Shown here piece by piece: positions 17,802 to 33,570 of a stretch of 64,000 nucleotides of DNA. The DNA is taken from positions 1,426,001-1,490,000 of the forward strand of contig OZ220477.1 of NCBI GenBank assembly GCA_965116015.1, in the 5' to 3' direction. The notes under the pieces are model-generated. The model ran no database searches. It was not told the origin of the DNA and saw nothing but the letters and a program-made list of their open reading frames with translations. The number at the start of each line of letters is the position of its first letter. Position 1 is the stretch's first letter. The translations under genes were made by a program, and so were the position numbers. Source of the stretch: S5-327 sp965116015 (GTDB lineage Bacteria; Chloroflexota; Dehalococcoidia; Lucifugimonadales; Australimonadaceae).

Positions 17802-19928
17802 ATGGCGATATACCGCTACTCCCGGTGGGACGGCTCCCAGAATGTCGAGTTCCCCTCGGCATCGGACCTGATTGACCACTTGTCGGAGCAGATCCTGCAA
17901 GGCGACAATCTCCGCGGCGCGCTGCGCCGGATGATGCAGCGCGGCTTTCAGGATGCAAAGGGTCAACGCGGAATGGGAATGCAAGACTTGCTCGACAAGC
18001 TGCGAGCAGCGCGGGAGCGCAAATTGGAGCGGTACAACCTCGCGTCGGTGTTCGACGACATCGCGAAGAAGGTCGACGATATCATCGATCAGGAACGGCG
18101 AGTCATCGCCAACCGCCTGCAGAAACTAGCCCCTCGCAGCGATGCTCCTCTCTCAGCGAGCGAGGAGATGACCAGCGATTCCGCTGCAACCGCCGCAGGA
18201 GATGGAGGCGAGCGAAGCGCCGGAGAGGAGCAGACTGGAGCGTCGCCTGAGTTCGAAGAGATGTTGTCGCAGATAGCGAAGCGGCATCTGCAGCAGCTCG
18301 ACGCGCTTCCGCCGAACGCGGGCGGGCGCATCAAGCAGCTCCGCGACTACGACTTTATGGACCCCGAGGCGCGGCAGCAGTTCAACGATCTGTTGCAGCA
18401 GCTCCAGCAGCAGGCGCTGCAGCAGTACTTCCAGGGCTTGCAGCAGAGCCTGCAGTCGATAACCCAAGAAGACCTCTCGCAAGTCTCGCAGATGGTGCGC
18501 GACCTGAACGACTTGGTCAAGCAGAAATTGCGCGGCGATGATCCCGACATCGCCGATTTCATGGGCCGGTGGGGGTATATGTTTCCCCCCGGCATCGAGA
18601 CCTTCGACCAGCTGATGGACTATATGTCCAAGCAGATGGCCCAGATGCAGTCGCTGATGAACTCGATGCCGGCGGAGATGCGTCGCCAACTCGAGGACAT
18701 GATGGAGGGGTTGTTGCAGGACAACCGCCTCTCATGGGACCTGTTCGAGCTGGCGACGAACCTCGAAAGGATGAACCCCGGCCGCTTCCAGGACAACGGC
18801 TTCCGCATGTTCGGCGACGAGCCAGTCACGCTACAGGAGGCGCTCGAGCTGATGGGCGATTTGAACACCATCGAAACCCTCGAGTCGCAATTGCGCCAAG
18901 CGCTGCGCACGAACGACGCGACGAAGATAGACGCGGAGCAGATCGGCGACGTGCTGGGCGACGAGGCGCGCAGGTTTGCGTTCGAGCTGCAACGCCTCAC
19001 CAAGGAGTTGGAGGAGGCCGGTTTCATCCGCCGGAAGGGTCAGGGATGGGAGTTGACCCCCCAGGCAATACGCAAGATCGGCGACAAGGCGCTCGCCGAC
19101 ATCTTCAACCGCATCCGCGGCGGCGACCTCGGCGACCATAACCGCGAAAAGAGCGGCGCCGGCGTCGAGATCACCGACGAGACGAAGCAGTGGGAATTCG
19201 GCGATCTGCTCCATCTCAACACGCTTAAGACGGTGAGCAACGCCGTACTGCGCGAGGGGAAGGGCACGCCCGTTCGCATCAAACCGGAAGACTTGGAGAT
19301 AGACCGCACAATTGCGCAGGCGCGAACGTCGACAGTTATCGCGATCGATATGAGCTACTCGATGTTCTGGGACGGAGCGTTTCAGGCTGGGCAGCGCGTA
19401 GGGCTAGCGCTCGACACACTAATCAAATCGAAGTATCCCAAGGACTGGGTCTCGGTCGTGGCGTTTTCGTATTTCGTGCTGCCGCTGCAGTCGCATATGC
19501 TGCTCGACACGTACTGGGTAGAGCACGGCGGCGGAACAAACTTCCAAGAGGTCTTACGGCAGTCGCGGCAGATGCTGGCGCGTCAGGGCGGCAACAACAA
19601 ACAGATCATCCTCATCACAGACGGCGAACCGACAACATACAACTGGTCGGAAGGCGGGATATCGGCTCCGGAGGATATACTCGAGGCCTACATGCGCCGG
19701 CGACGCGGAAGCGGCCTCCTCGAAGCGACGATGCGCGAGGTTATGCGCTGTACGCGCGACAACATCATCATCAACACGTTCATGCTCGACCAGAACCCGA
19801 CGCTGCTGCGGTTCGTGCAATTGATGACGAAGATGAACAAGGGCCGCGCATTTGTCGCCAGCCCCGATAATCTCGGCTCATACGTCGTCGCCGACTACGT
19901 GGCCAACCGCAACAAGGTAATCCGCTAG
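17802..19928 (+). CDS. VWA-domain protein with long Gln-rich helical N-terminal region
   Basis: 708 residues. The N-terminal two thirds are helical and Gln/Arg-rich (QQLQQQALQQYFQGLQQSLQ around residue 200), with no recognised enzyme motif. The C-terminal von Willebrand A domain has an intact MIDAS metal site: DMSYS (DxSxS), GGGTNF (Thr) and TDGEPT (Asp). Proteins of this kind often work with MoxR/RavA-type AAA+ ATPases, but none is adjacent. A TAGACT hexamer ends 6 bases before the ATG and may be a leaderless -10. Cytoplasmic, since there is no signal peptide. The function is unknown. Confidence 0.85.
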   Translation: MAIYRYSRWDGSQNVEFPSASDLIDHLSEQILQGDNLRGALRRMMQRGFQDAKGQRGMGMQDLLDKLRAARERKLERYNLASVFDDIAKKVDDIIDQERRVIANRLQKLAPRSDAPLSASEEMTSDSAATAAGDGGERSAGEEQTGASPEFEEMLSQIAKRHLQQLDALPPNAGGRIKQLRDYDFMDPEARQQFNDLLQQLQQQALQQYFQGLQQSLQSITQEDLSQVSQMVRDLNDLVKQKLRGDDPDIADFMGRWGYMFPPGIETFDQLMDYMSKQMAQMQSLMNSMPAEMRRQLEDMMEGLLQDNRLSWDLFELATNLERMNPGRFQDNGFRMFGDEPVTLQEALELMGDLNTIETLESQLRQALRTNDATKIDAEQIGDVLGDEARRFAFELQRLTKELEEAGFIRRKGQGWELTPQAIRKIGDKALADIFNRIRGGDLGDHNREKSGAGVEITDETKQWEFGDLLHLNTLKTVSNAVLREGKGTPVRIKPEDLEIDRTIAQARTSTVIAIDMSYSMFWDGAFQAGQRVGLALDTLIKSKYPKDWVSVVAFSYFVLPLQSHMLLDTYWVEHGGGTNFQEVLRQSRQMLARQGGNNKQIILITDGEPTTYNWSEGGISAPEDILEAYMRRRRGSGLLEATMREVMRCTRDNIIINTFMLDQNPTLLRFVQLMTKMNKGRAFVASPDNLGSYVVADYVANRNKVIR

Positions 19929-19932
19929 CGAC

Positions 19933-20490
19933 GTGAGGATTATCGACATCAATCGAGACGACGACGGCCTTGTGGAGCAGGCGGCAGAGCTGCTCTACAC
20001 GACATTTGTCGAGCAATCGCCAGGGACATGGCCGGACGTCGCCGCCGCTCGTAGCGAAGTGCTGGATGATTCAACTCCGCAACGCATCTACCGCGCCGCC
20101 GTCGATGACGACGGCCTCCTGGCCGGATTCGTCGGAGGCGAGCCAATCTACAACGGACGCGTGTGGGAGCTGCATCCTCTCGCCGTGCGACGGGAGAGCC
20201 GTCGGCAAGGAATCGGCCGGGCACTCGTGGCCGACCTGGAGCGCATCGCTTCGGAGCACGGAGCGGTTACGCTCTTTATCGGCGCCGATGACGAGACGAA
20301 CGCTACAACGCTCGGCGGCATAGACCTTTATCCGGCGCCTCTGGCGCGTCTGTCCGAATTGCGCGCAATCGAGGGGGCAACGCACCCTTTGTCGTTCTAC
20401 GGGGCGTGCGGATTCGTAGTCGTCGGCGCGCTCCCCGACGCCAACGGCTTCGGGAAACCGGACATCTTCTTGGCCAAACGGGTCGGGTAG
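19933..20490 (+). CDS. GNAT acetyltransferase, aminoglycoside 6'-N-acetyltransferase-like
   Basis: 185 residues from a GTG four bases after the VWA gene, so probably co-transcribed. The acetyl-CoA motif is RRQGIGRALV. The region around it (WELHPLAVRR, GADDETNATTLGGIDLYP, FYGACGFVVVGALPDANG, GKPDIFLAKR) closely resembles the AAC(6') branch of GNAT enzymes known from aminoglycoside resistance. Chromosomal relatives often have other or no drug activity, so the substrate is unproven. Converges with rpoC across a GC-rich hairpin. Confidence 0.8.
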   Translation: MRIIDINRDDDGLVEQAAELLYTTFVEQSPGTWPDVAAARSEVLDDSTPQRIYRAAVDDDGLLAGFVGGEPIYNGRVWELHPLAVRRESRRQGIGRALVADLERIASEHGAVTLFIGADDETNATTLGGIDLYPAPLARLSELRAIEGATHPLSFYGACGFVVVGALPDANGFGKPDIFLAKRVG

Positions 20491-20574
20491 CGCCCTCCAG
20501 ATCCCCTACCCCTGCTCCCTCCAGGGGGCCTCCCCAACGCAGCCGCCTCTCCCTCTGCCTGGAACGACGCCAAG

Positions 20575-20593
20575 CTCGCTCTCTGGGAGCGAG
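20575..20593. terminator. Hairpin between convergent acetyltransferase gene and rpoC
   Basis: CTCGCTC (20575-20581) pairs with GAGCGAG (20587-20593) around a 5-base loop. It ends 3 bases from the rpoC stop codon and lies between two facing 3' ends. No U-tract is visible. Confidence 0.5.
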
Positions 20594-20596
20594 GCC

Positions 20597-24736
<4,140 letters not shown>

Positions 24737-24798
24737 CTGCACGTTCTCCTCGCGGGCTTTCCCGCGCTGTCTGCTCGGCGCTGACCGAAGAGCGTTGG

Positions 24799-28662
<3,864 letters not shown>

Positions 28663-28768
28663 GATTTAGGTCAGTTCTCCTGACGAATAGGCTGCCACGC
28701 ATGGATCTTTCGGGGCGGACACAAACAGGCCCAGCGCGGGAGTAACGCTAGACCGAGGGCTATAGCGG

Positions 28769-28813
28769 TTAGGGAACCCGAAGGTTGGGGTGTCGCGGCT
28801 CGTTGAGCGGCAT
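28769..28813 (-). CDS. Possible 14-residue leader peptide in the rpoBC transcript
   Basis: On the minus strand AGGAG (28818-28822) stands 4 bases before an ATG at 28813. The ORF reads MPLNEPRHPNLRVP and stops at 28769. It lies inside the predicted rpoB leader, starting about 12 bases after the expected transcription start. The codons for NPNLRV overlap a small AACC-TTCG-GGTT hairpin. Such an element could act in attenuation or leader-peptide control, but 15 codons can also arise by chance. Confidence 0.3.
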   Translation of the reverse strand: MPLNEPRHPNLRVP

Positions 28814-28831
28814 TCGACTCCTAGTAAAGCA

Positions 28832-28860
28832 AGTATAGCGAGGTGTCCTATGCGAGTCAA
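28832..28860 (-). promoter_or_regulatory. Strong sigma-70-type promoter of rpoBC
   Basis: Minus strand: TTGACT (28860-28855), a 17-base spacer, and TATACT (28837-28832). This is the best promoter match in the window next to that of hsp20. The start site should be near 28825, about 160 bases ahead of the rpoB ATG. Confidence 0.8.
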
Positions 28861-29059
28861 CTCTATTGCTCAAAGCCCACGGCTCTGTCCTGGGCTCGTG
28901 CGCAAACAGCCATTCCAGCCAGATGCTGCACGGGCGCTCCGTTCGACTGCGGGCGAGGGATGTGGTTTTGGGGTATGGTTGCTAGCGAGCGCATGGTCGG
29001 CCAGATGGCGCACCTCAGCAGACCAGGCGGGCGACAACGTATTCGAGGAGGATTTGCAC
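28861..29059. other. Gene-free stretch upstream of rubrerythrin
   Basis: With the rpoB leader (28663-28825) this makes a 397-base gap between divergent rpoB and rubrerythrin. The left part holds the rpoBC promoter and leader. In 28861-29059 I see no ORF with support and no tRNA. A weak TATGGT at 28974 may serve rubrerythrin. The ribosome site GAGGAGGA at 29045-29052 belongs to the rubrerythrin gene. Confidence 0.4.
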
Positions 29060-29482
29060 ATGGCAGGACTGGCAGGCACCCAGAGTGAAGCGAACCTGAA
29101 AGCAGCTTTCGCTGGCGAGGCGCAGGCGAACAGGCGATACTTGTATTTCGCTCGTCGCGCCGACATCGAGGGGTTCCCCGAAATCGGCGGGCTCTTCCGC
29201 GACATCTCGGAAGCCGAAACAGGCCACGCGTTCGGACATCTGGATTTCCTGAAGGAAATCGGCGACCCAGTAACGGGCGAGCCTATTGGCAACACCGAGG
29301 CGAACCTGAAAGCCGCGGTAGCAGGAGAGACGCGCGCCTACGCCGAGGTTTACCCTGGCTTCGCTCGCACAGCCCGCGACGAGGGATTCGACGAGCTCGC
29401 TGAGTGGTTCGAGACTCTGGCCCGCGCAGAGCGTTCCCACGCCGGTCGCTTCTCTAAGGGCGTCGAGACGCTCAACCGCTAA
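29060..29482 (+). CDS. Rubrerythrin-family diiron protein without rubredoxin domain
   Basis: 140 residues from the ATG at 29060, preceded by GAGGAGGA; the upstream in-frame extension has no ribosome site. A four-helix bundle with diiron ligands in two repeats: EAQANRRY and EAETGHA in the first half, and EANLKAAVAGETRAYAEVY and ARAERSHAG in the second. The C-terminal rubredoxin FeS4 domain of classical rubrerythrin is missing, so electrons must come from a separate carrier. The likely role is peroxide reduction. It faces katG, and DUF3501 follows katG, giving a small oxidative-stress cluster. Confidence 0.9.
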   Translation: MAGLAGTQSEANLKAAFAGEAQANRRYLYFARRADIEGFPEIGGLFRDISEAETGHAFGHLDFLKEIGDPVTGEPIGNTEANLKAAVAGETRAYAEVYPGFARTARDEGFDELAEWFETLARAERSHAGRFSKGVETLNR

Positions 29483-29508
29483 CAGTGAGCTACTCGAACG
29501 AGTGGAGA

Positions 29509-29538
29509 GAGCCCTTCAGCCTCGAGGCTGAAGGGCTC
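29509..29538. terminator. Perfect 13-bp stem-loop after rubrerythrin
   Basis: GAGCCCTTCAGCC (29509-29521) pairs exactly with 29526-29538 around TCGA, then CCTTT follows on the + strand. It lies 26 bases after the rubrerythrin stop and before the 3' end of convergent katG. A good intrinsic terminator for the + strand, possibly working for both. Confidence 0.85.
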
Positions 29539-29624
29539 CTTTGCGAACCTTCGTCCCCTGGCGGATCCGTTCTAATCGCCAGCTGCCCCCCTAGCGAGCG
29601 CCTTGTGTAGCGGGCGGGGTCTGC

Positions 29625-31757
29625 CTACGCAAGGTCGTAGCGGTCAAGGTTCATCACCTTGTTCCACGCGGCGATGAAGTCCCGAACGAACGCTTGCTGC
29701 CCGTCTTCGCATCCGTAAACCTCGGCGAGCGCGCGGAGCTCGGAGTTCGAACCGAACACGAGGTCTACTCTCGTGCCGGTCCATTTCACTTCGCCTGTAC
29801 GGCGATCACACCCCTCGAACACGCCTTGGGAGACGGAGCTTGCCCGCCACTCGGTGTCCATGCTGAGCAGGTTCACGAAGAAATCGTTCGTCAGTGTCCC
29901 GGGCCGATCAGTGAAAACGCCGTTCGCTGACCCGTCAGTGTTCGTGTTCAGCACGCGCATTCCGCCAACCAAAGCTGTCATCTCGGGAGCTGTAAGCGTT
30001 AGCATGAACGCTCGCTCCACCAGCTGTTCTTCCGACGATGCGTCCTGTCCGCCCTGCGTGTAGTTGCGGAACCCGTCCGAGGTTGGCTCGAGCACGGCGA
30101 ACGACTCCACATCGGTCCACTCCTGCGTAGCGTCTGCGCGCCCTGGAGAAAAAGGCACGATCACGTCCACGCCAGCGTTTCGCGCGGCCTGTTCGACGCC
30201 TGCGCACCCAGCAAGCACGATGAGGTCGGCAAGAGAGACGCGTTTCCCACTGCTCTGCGCTGCGTTGAACGCTGTCTGCGCCTGCTCCAGCGTCTGGAGC
30301 GTCTTCGCGAGCTCAGGAGGATTGTTCACTACCCAGTCCTTCTGCGGCTCCAGGCGGATGCGCGCGCCGTTCGCGCCACCGCGCTTGTCGGAGCCGCGGA
30401 ACGTCGCCGCCGAGGCCCAAGCGGCTGAGACCAGCTGCGAGATGGAGAGACCGGAAGCGAGGATCTTGGCTTTGAGGTCAGCGATGTCCCGATCGTCAAT
30501 CAGCTCGTGGTCAACATCGGGAACAGGGTCCTGCCAGAGCAACGGCTCTGTGGGCGCGAGCGGGCCGAGGTAGCGGCTGCGCGGGCCCATATCGCGGTGG
30601 AGAAGCTTGAACCACGCACGAGCGAAAGCGTCTTCGAGGTCGGCGGGACGGTCGAGGAAGCGCTTCGAGATAAGCGCATACTCCGGGTCCATCCTTAGGG
30701 AAAGGTCTGTGGTCAACATCATCGGAGCGTGCTTCTTCGATGGGTCGTGCGCATCCGGCACGGTGGCCACCTGCGCAGCATTCGTAGGCGTGTACTGCGA
30801 TTTCCCTGCAGGGCTCTTCGTGAGCTCCCATTCATGGCCGTGCAAGTTTTCCATGAAGTTGTTGTCCCACTTCACGGGATCGTTGGTCCAGGCGCCTTCA
30901 AGACCGCTAGTGATGGCGTCGCCAGCTTTGCCGCTGCCATGACCGCTCCGCCAGCCGAAGCCTTGCTCCTCGATGCTCGCGCCCTCAGGCTCTGCGCCAA
31001 CGTGGGAGTCGGGGGCGGCGCCGTGCGCTTTACCGAACGTGTGGCCCCCGGCGATGAGCGCAACTGTTTCCTCGTCGTTCATCGCCATGCGCTTGAACGT
31101 CTGACGGATGTACGTGGCTGCCGCAACGGGGTCCGGGTTGCCATTAGGGCCTTCCGGATTCACGTAAATCAGCCCCATATGGTCGGCGCCGAGGGGCCCC
31201 TGCAGTTCGCCATTGCCACTGTGGCGTTCATCTCCAAGCCAAGTGGTCTCCGAGCCCCAGTACGTTTCGTCGGCTTCCCAAACGTCGGGACGGCCGAAGG
31301 CGAAGCCGAACGTCTTGAATCCCATCGACTCCAAGGCGCAGTTGCCCGCGAAGATGATGAGGTCGGCCCAGGAAATCTTGCGTCCGTACTTCTGCTTGAC
31401 AGGCCAGAGCAGGCGCCGCGCCTTGTCCAGATTGCCGTTGTCCGGCCAGCTGTTGAGGGGAGCGAAGCGCTGATGTCCAGAGCCTCCCCCGCCGCGACCG
31501 TCGCTGATGCGGTAAGTGCCCGCCGCGTGCCATGTCATACGGATGAACAGGGGGCCGTAGTGGCCGTAGTCGGCTGGCCACCACTCCTGCGATGTCGTCA
31601 TCACCTCCTCGATGTCCCTCTTCAGCGCATCGACATCGAGACCATTGAACTCCTCGGCGTAGCTAAAGTCGCTCCCCATCGGATCCGACAAGGGAGAGTT
31701 CTGTCGCAGCGCCTTCAGGTTCAGCTGATTCGGCCACCATTGCTGGTTCGTAGTCAT
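29625..31757 (-). CDS. katG: Catalase-peroxidase
   Basis: 710 residues from the ATG at 31757, which has GAGGGTAACG just upstream; an in-frame ATG five codons earlier has no ribosome site. The distal haem pocket is FIRMTWHAAGTYR (R73, W76, H77). The Trp joins the Tyr (YVNPEGPNGNPDP) and Met (AMNDEETVALIAGGH) regions that form the Met-Tyr-Trp crosslink of catalase-peroxidases. The proximal haem His lies in AGGHTFGKAHGA. The C-terminal half is the usual haem-free duplicated domain. It breaks down hydrogen peroxide. Neighbours: rubrerythrin (convergent) and DUF3501 (divergent). Confidence 0.97.
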   Translation of the reverse strand: MTTNQQWWPNQLNLKALRQNSPLSDPMGSDFSYAEEFNGLDVDALKRDIEEVMTTSQEWWPADYGHYGPLFIRMTWHAAGTYRISDGRGGGGSGHQRFAPLNSWPDNGNLDKARRLLWPVKQKYGRKISWADLIIFAGNCALESMGFKTFGFAFGRPDVWEADETYWGSETTWLGDERHSGNGELQGPLGADHMGLIYVNPEGPNGNPDPVAAATYIRQTFKRMAMNDEETVALIAGGHTFGKAHGAAPDSHVGAEPEGASIEEQGFGWRSGHGSGKAGDAITSGLEGAWTNDPVKWDNNFMENLHGHEWELTKSPAGKSQYTPTNAAQVATVPDAHDPSKKHAPMMLTTDLSLRMDPEYALISKRFLDRPADLEDAFARAWFKLLHRDMGPRSRYLGPLAPTEPLLWQDPVPDVDHELIDDRDIADLKAKILASGLSISQLVSAAWASAATFRGSDKRGGANGARIRLEPQKDWVVNNPPELAKTLQTLEQAQTAFNAAQSSGKRVSLADLIVLAGCAGVEQAARNAGVDVIVPFSPGRADATQEWTDVESFAVLEPTSDGFRNYTQGGQDASSEEQLVERAFMLTLTAPEMTALVGGMRVLNTNTDGSANGVFTDRPGTLTNDFFVNLLSMDTEWRASSVSQGVFEGCDRRTGEVKWTGTRVDLVFGSNSELRALAEVYGCEDGQQAFVRDFIAAWNKVMNLDRYDLA

Positions 31758-31936
31758 TTTCGTTACCCTCATCCGTGATGTGCTTTAGTATCGTGCGCCT
31801 TCCAAGCCCCGCGAGGCGCATGCCTCTAGGATAGTAGCCTCAAACACTCCGTATGTGAAGCCCTCAACCCCCTGTGTCCCAATCTGCGCGCCCGATCTCG
31901 GCTACTTGGGATCGCGAGGCCCCGCTTTAGTAGCTG

Positions 31937-32521
31937 ATGAAGCCTCTCACGCCGGATGACATCGTCGACATCGCTCGGTACGAAGAGGAGAGGACGGAAT
32001 CCCGCGCCCGCATCATCGAACTGAAGCGGCTACGCCGTGTGCAGGTCGGCGACCTCGTTGGCCTCGTGTTCGAGAACCGCGACACGGTGCGCTTTCAGGT
32101 GCAAGAGGTGATGCGCGCCGAGCGGATCGTCGGCGCTGACCGCATCCAGGACGAGCTCGACTCTTACAATGGGCTTATCCCAGGTCCGAATGCGCTCTCA
32201 GCCACCCTGTTCATCGAGATTACGGACATGGCGCGCGTTCGAGAGATTCTCCAGCGCTTCGTTGGCATCGACCACGGCGGAACGACATTCCTCACATTCG
32301 GCGACGAGCGCGTCGCGGCGGAGTATGCGGAGTATGAGGATCCCGGCAGCAACAATCGCGTCAGCGTAGTGCGCCATCTCACTTTTTCGTTCTCGGAGGC
32401 GCAGGCGGTAGCCTTCACAACCGCCGCCGAGGCCGCAATCGAGATCGCTCATGCAAGCTACGCGGCGACAGCCTCCCTCTCGCCCGAAGCTCGCGCCTCG
32501 CTCGCGGAGGACTTGGTGTAA
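31937..32521 (+). CDS. DUF3501 family protein
   Basis: 194 residues. The start MKPLTPDDIVDIARYEEERTE and the middle ENRDTVRFQVQEVMRAERI are typical of DUF3501. The biochemical role is unknown. In other bacteria this family is commonly found next to rubrerythrin and to Fe-S proteins of the HdrD/GlpC type, which suggests a part in peroxide defence or redox balance. Here rubrerythrin and katG are adjacent and an HdrDE-like gene lies at 60 kb. Divergent from katG across 179 bases. No signal peptide or membrane segment. Confidence 0.85.
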   Translation: MKPLTPDDIVDIARYEEERTESRARIIELKRLRRVQVGDLVGLVFENRDTVRFQVQEVMRAERIVGADRIQDELDSYNGLIPGPNALSATLFIEITDMARVREILQRFVGIDHGGTTFLTFGDERVAAEYAEYEDPGSNNRVSVVRHLTFSFSEAQAVAFTTAAEAAIEIAHASYAATASLSPEARASLAEDLV

Positions 32522-32634
32522 CGCGTTAGTGCGGCTGCCCTATTCCCGAATCTCGCCTGCTACGCGTATGAGGGGTTACGCAGCCCCGCAAGGTTGGTTC
32601 AGGCGCAGGTTCCTAGCTGCTATGCGAATGGGGA

Positions 32635-33570
32635 TCACGTCTGGAGCGAAGCTCGAAGCGCCTGCTCGAGTTCAGCAAGCGTAACGTACCCCTCGAACCG
32701 AGAACGGATGCGCCCCGTTGCATCGATGATGAAAGTCCACGACTCGTTGCGGTAGTGCGGGACCTGGTCGATCCCCCAGTCGGCAAGCACAGGCGCGAGT
32801 ACGCCGCGCGACAGATCGCCTTGAATCTCGTGCGGATTGTCGTAGATCTCCACGTGAATGTAATCAGCCGCATCGGGAGCGAGCAGCCTCAGTTCCGACA
32901 GCGTCGCCACTTGCGGCCCGCAAGTCGGCGTCGTGCAGAACGCCGGCGACGCAAAGGCGACGACGGTAGGCCTACCGGTGAACACCGACTCGGCGATGCT
33001 CAGCCGGTAAAGCTCAGGATCGGGTTCGTAATCGGATGTGAGCTTGCTCAAATCGCCTTCGACCGAATCCAGTGTCTTCGTGTCGCTGAAGAGCGCTATC
33101 TGGCCGATGTCGCGCACGCTAGACGTTTCCGCCACATCGACATCAAGCGTCGCCTCACCAACTATCGACTGATCGTCGACCTCTATATCGAGCCTCCACC
33201 TCCCTGGAACAGGGAACGTAAGCTCGGTAACGTAGGAACCGCGCGTTCCATACGGCCACAGGCTGAATACGGCAATCACCGTCTCACCGGATGCGTCGCC
33301 ATCCAAGAACGTTGTTGTTACGCTCGCCTCCTGGGCTGTGACGAGAGCTGTCGCCGATTCGAGAAGAAACGCAACTCGTTGCGCGCCTGTCCGCAACACG
33401 GTTGTGCCGAGGATGGGCGTGAGCTGTTCGACTGCCGGCGCAGGCGTTGGGGACGGCGTAGACCCCGTTTCTGAGCACGCGGGAACGAGCGCAGTCAGGC
33501 ACGCTGCGGCAAGCGCGAGCAGGAACCGCGAGCCCTGTACGCGGCCGGATTCCCTAGTACGTCTCGGCAT
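32635..33570 (-). CDS. Thioredoxin-fold lipoprotein with CX4C motif
   Basis: 311 residues from the ATG at 33570. The N-terminus is a secretion signal (RFLLALAAACLTALVPAC) with C32 as likely lipidation site, although Pro at -2 is unusual. A b-sandwich-like region follows (FPVPGRWRLDIEVDDQS), then a thioredoxin-like domain with FASPAFCTTPTCGPQV, where two cysteines are separated by four residues and not two. The C-terminus (WTFIIDATGRIRSRFEGYVT) fits TlpA-like proteins. The start overlaps the end of the upstream thioredoxin lipoprotein gene by 17 bases, so the two are translated together. Probably extracytoplasmic thiol redox or metal handling. Confidence 0.8.
   Translation of the reverse strand: MPRRTRESGRVQGSRFLLALAAACLTALVPACSETGSTPSPTPAPAVEQLTPILGTTVLRTGAQRVAFLLESATALVTAQEASVTTTFLDGDASGETVIAVFSLWPYGTRGSYVTELTFPVPGRWRLDIEVDDQSIVGEATLDVDVAETSSVRDIGQIALFSDTKTLDSVEGDLSKLTSDYEPDPELYRLSIAESVFTGRPTVVAFASPAFCTTPTCGPQVATLSELRLLAPDAADYIHVEIYDNPHEIQGDLSRGVLAPVLADWGIDQVPHYRNESWTFIIDATGRIRSRFEGYVTLAELEQALRASLQT

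Noticed and set aside
28741..28830. Possible tRNA (GGTT..., ATTCGACTCC stretch)
   Set aside because: No acceptor or D-arm pairing found; the sequence is better explained as the rpoBC leader.
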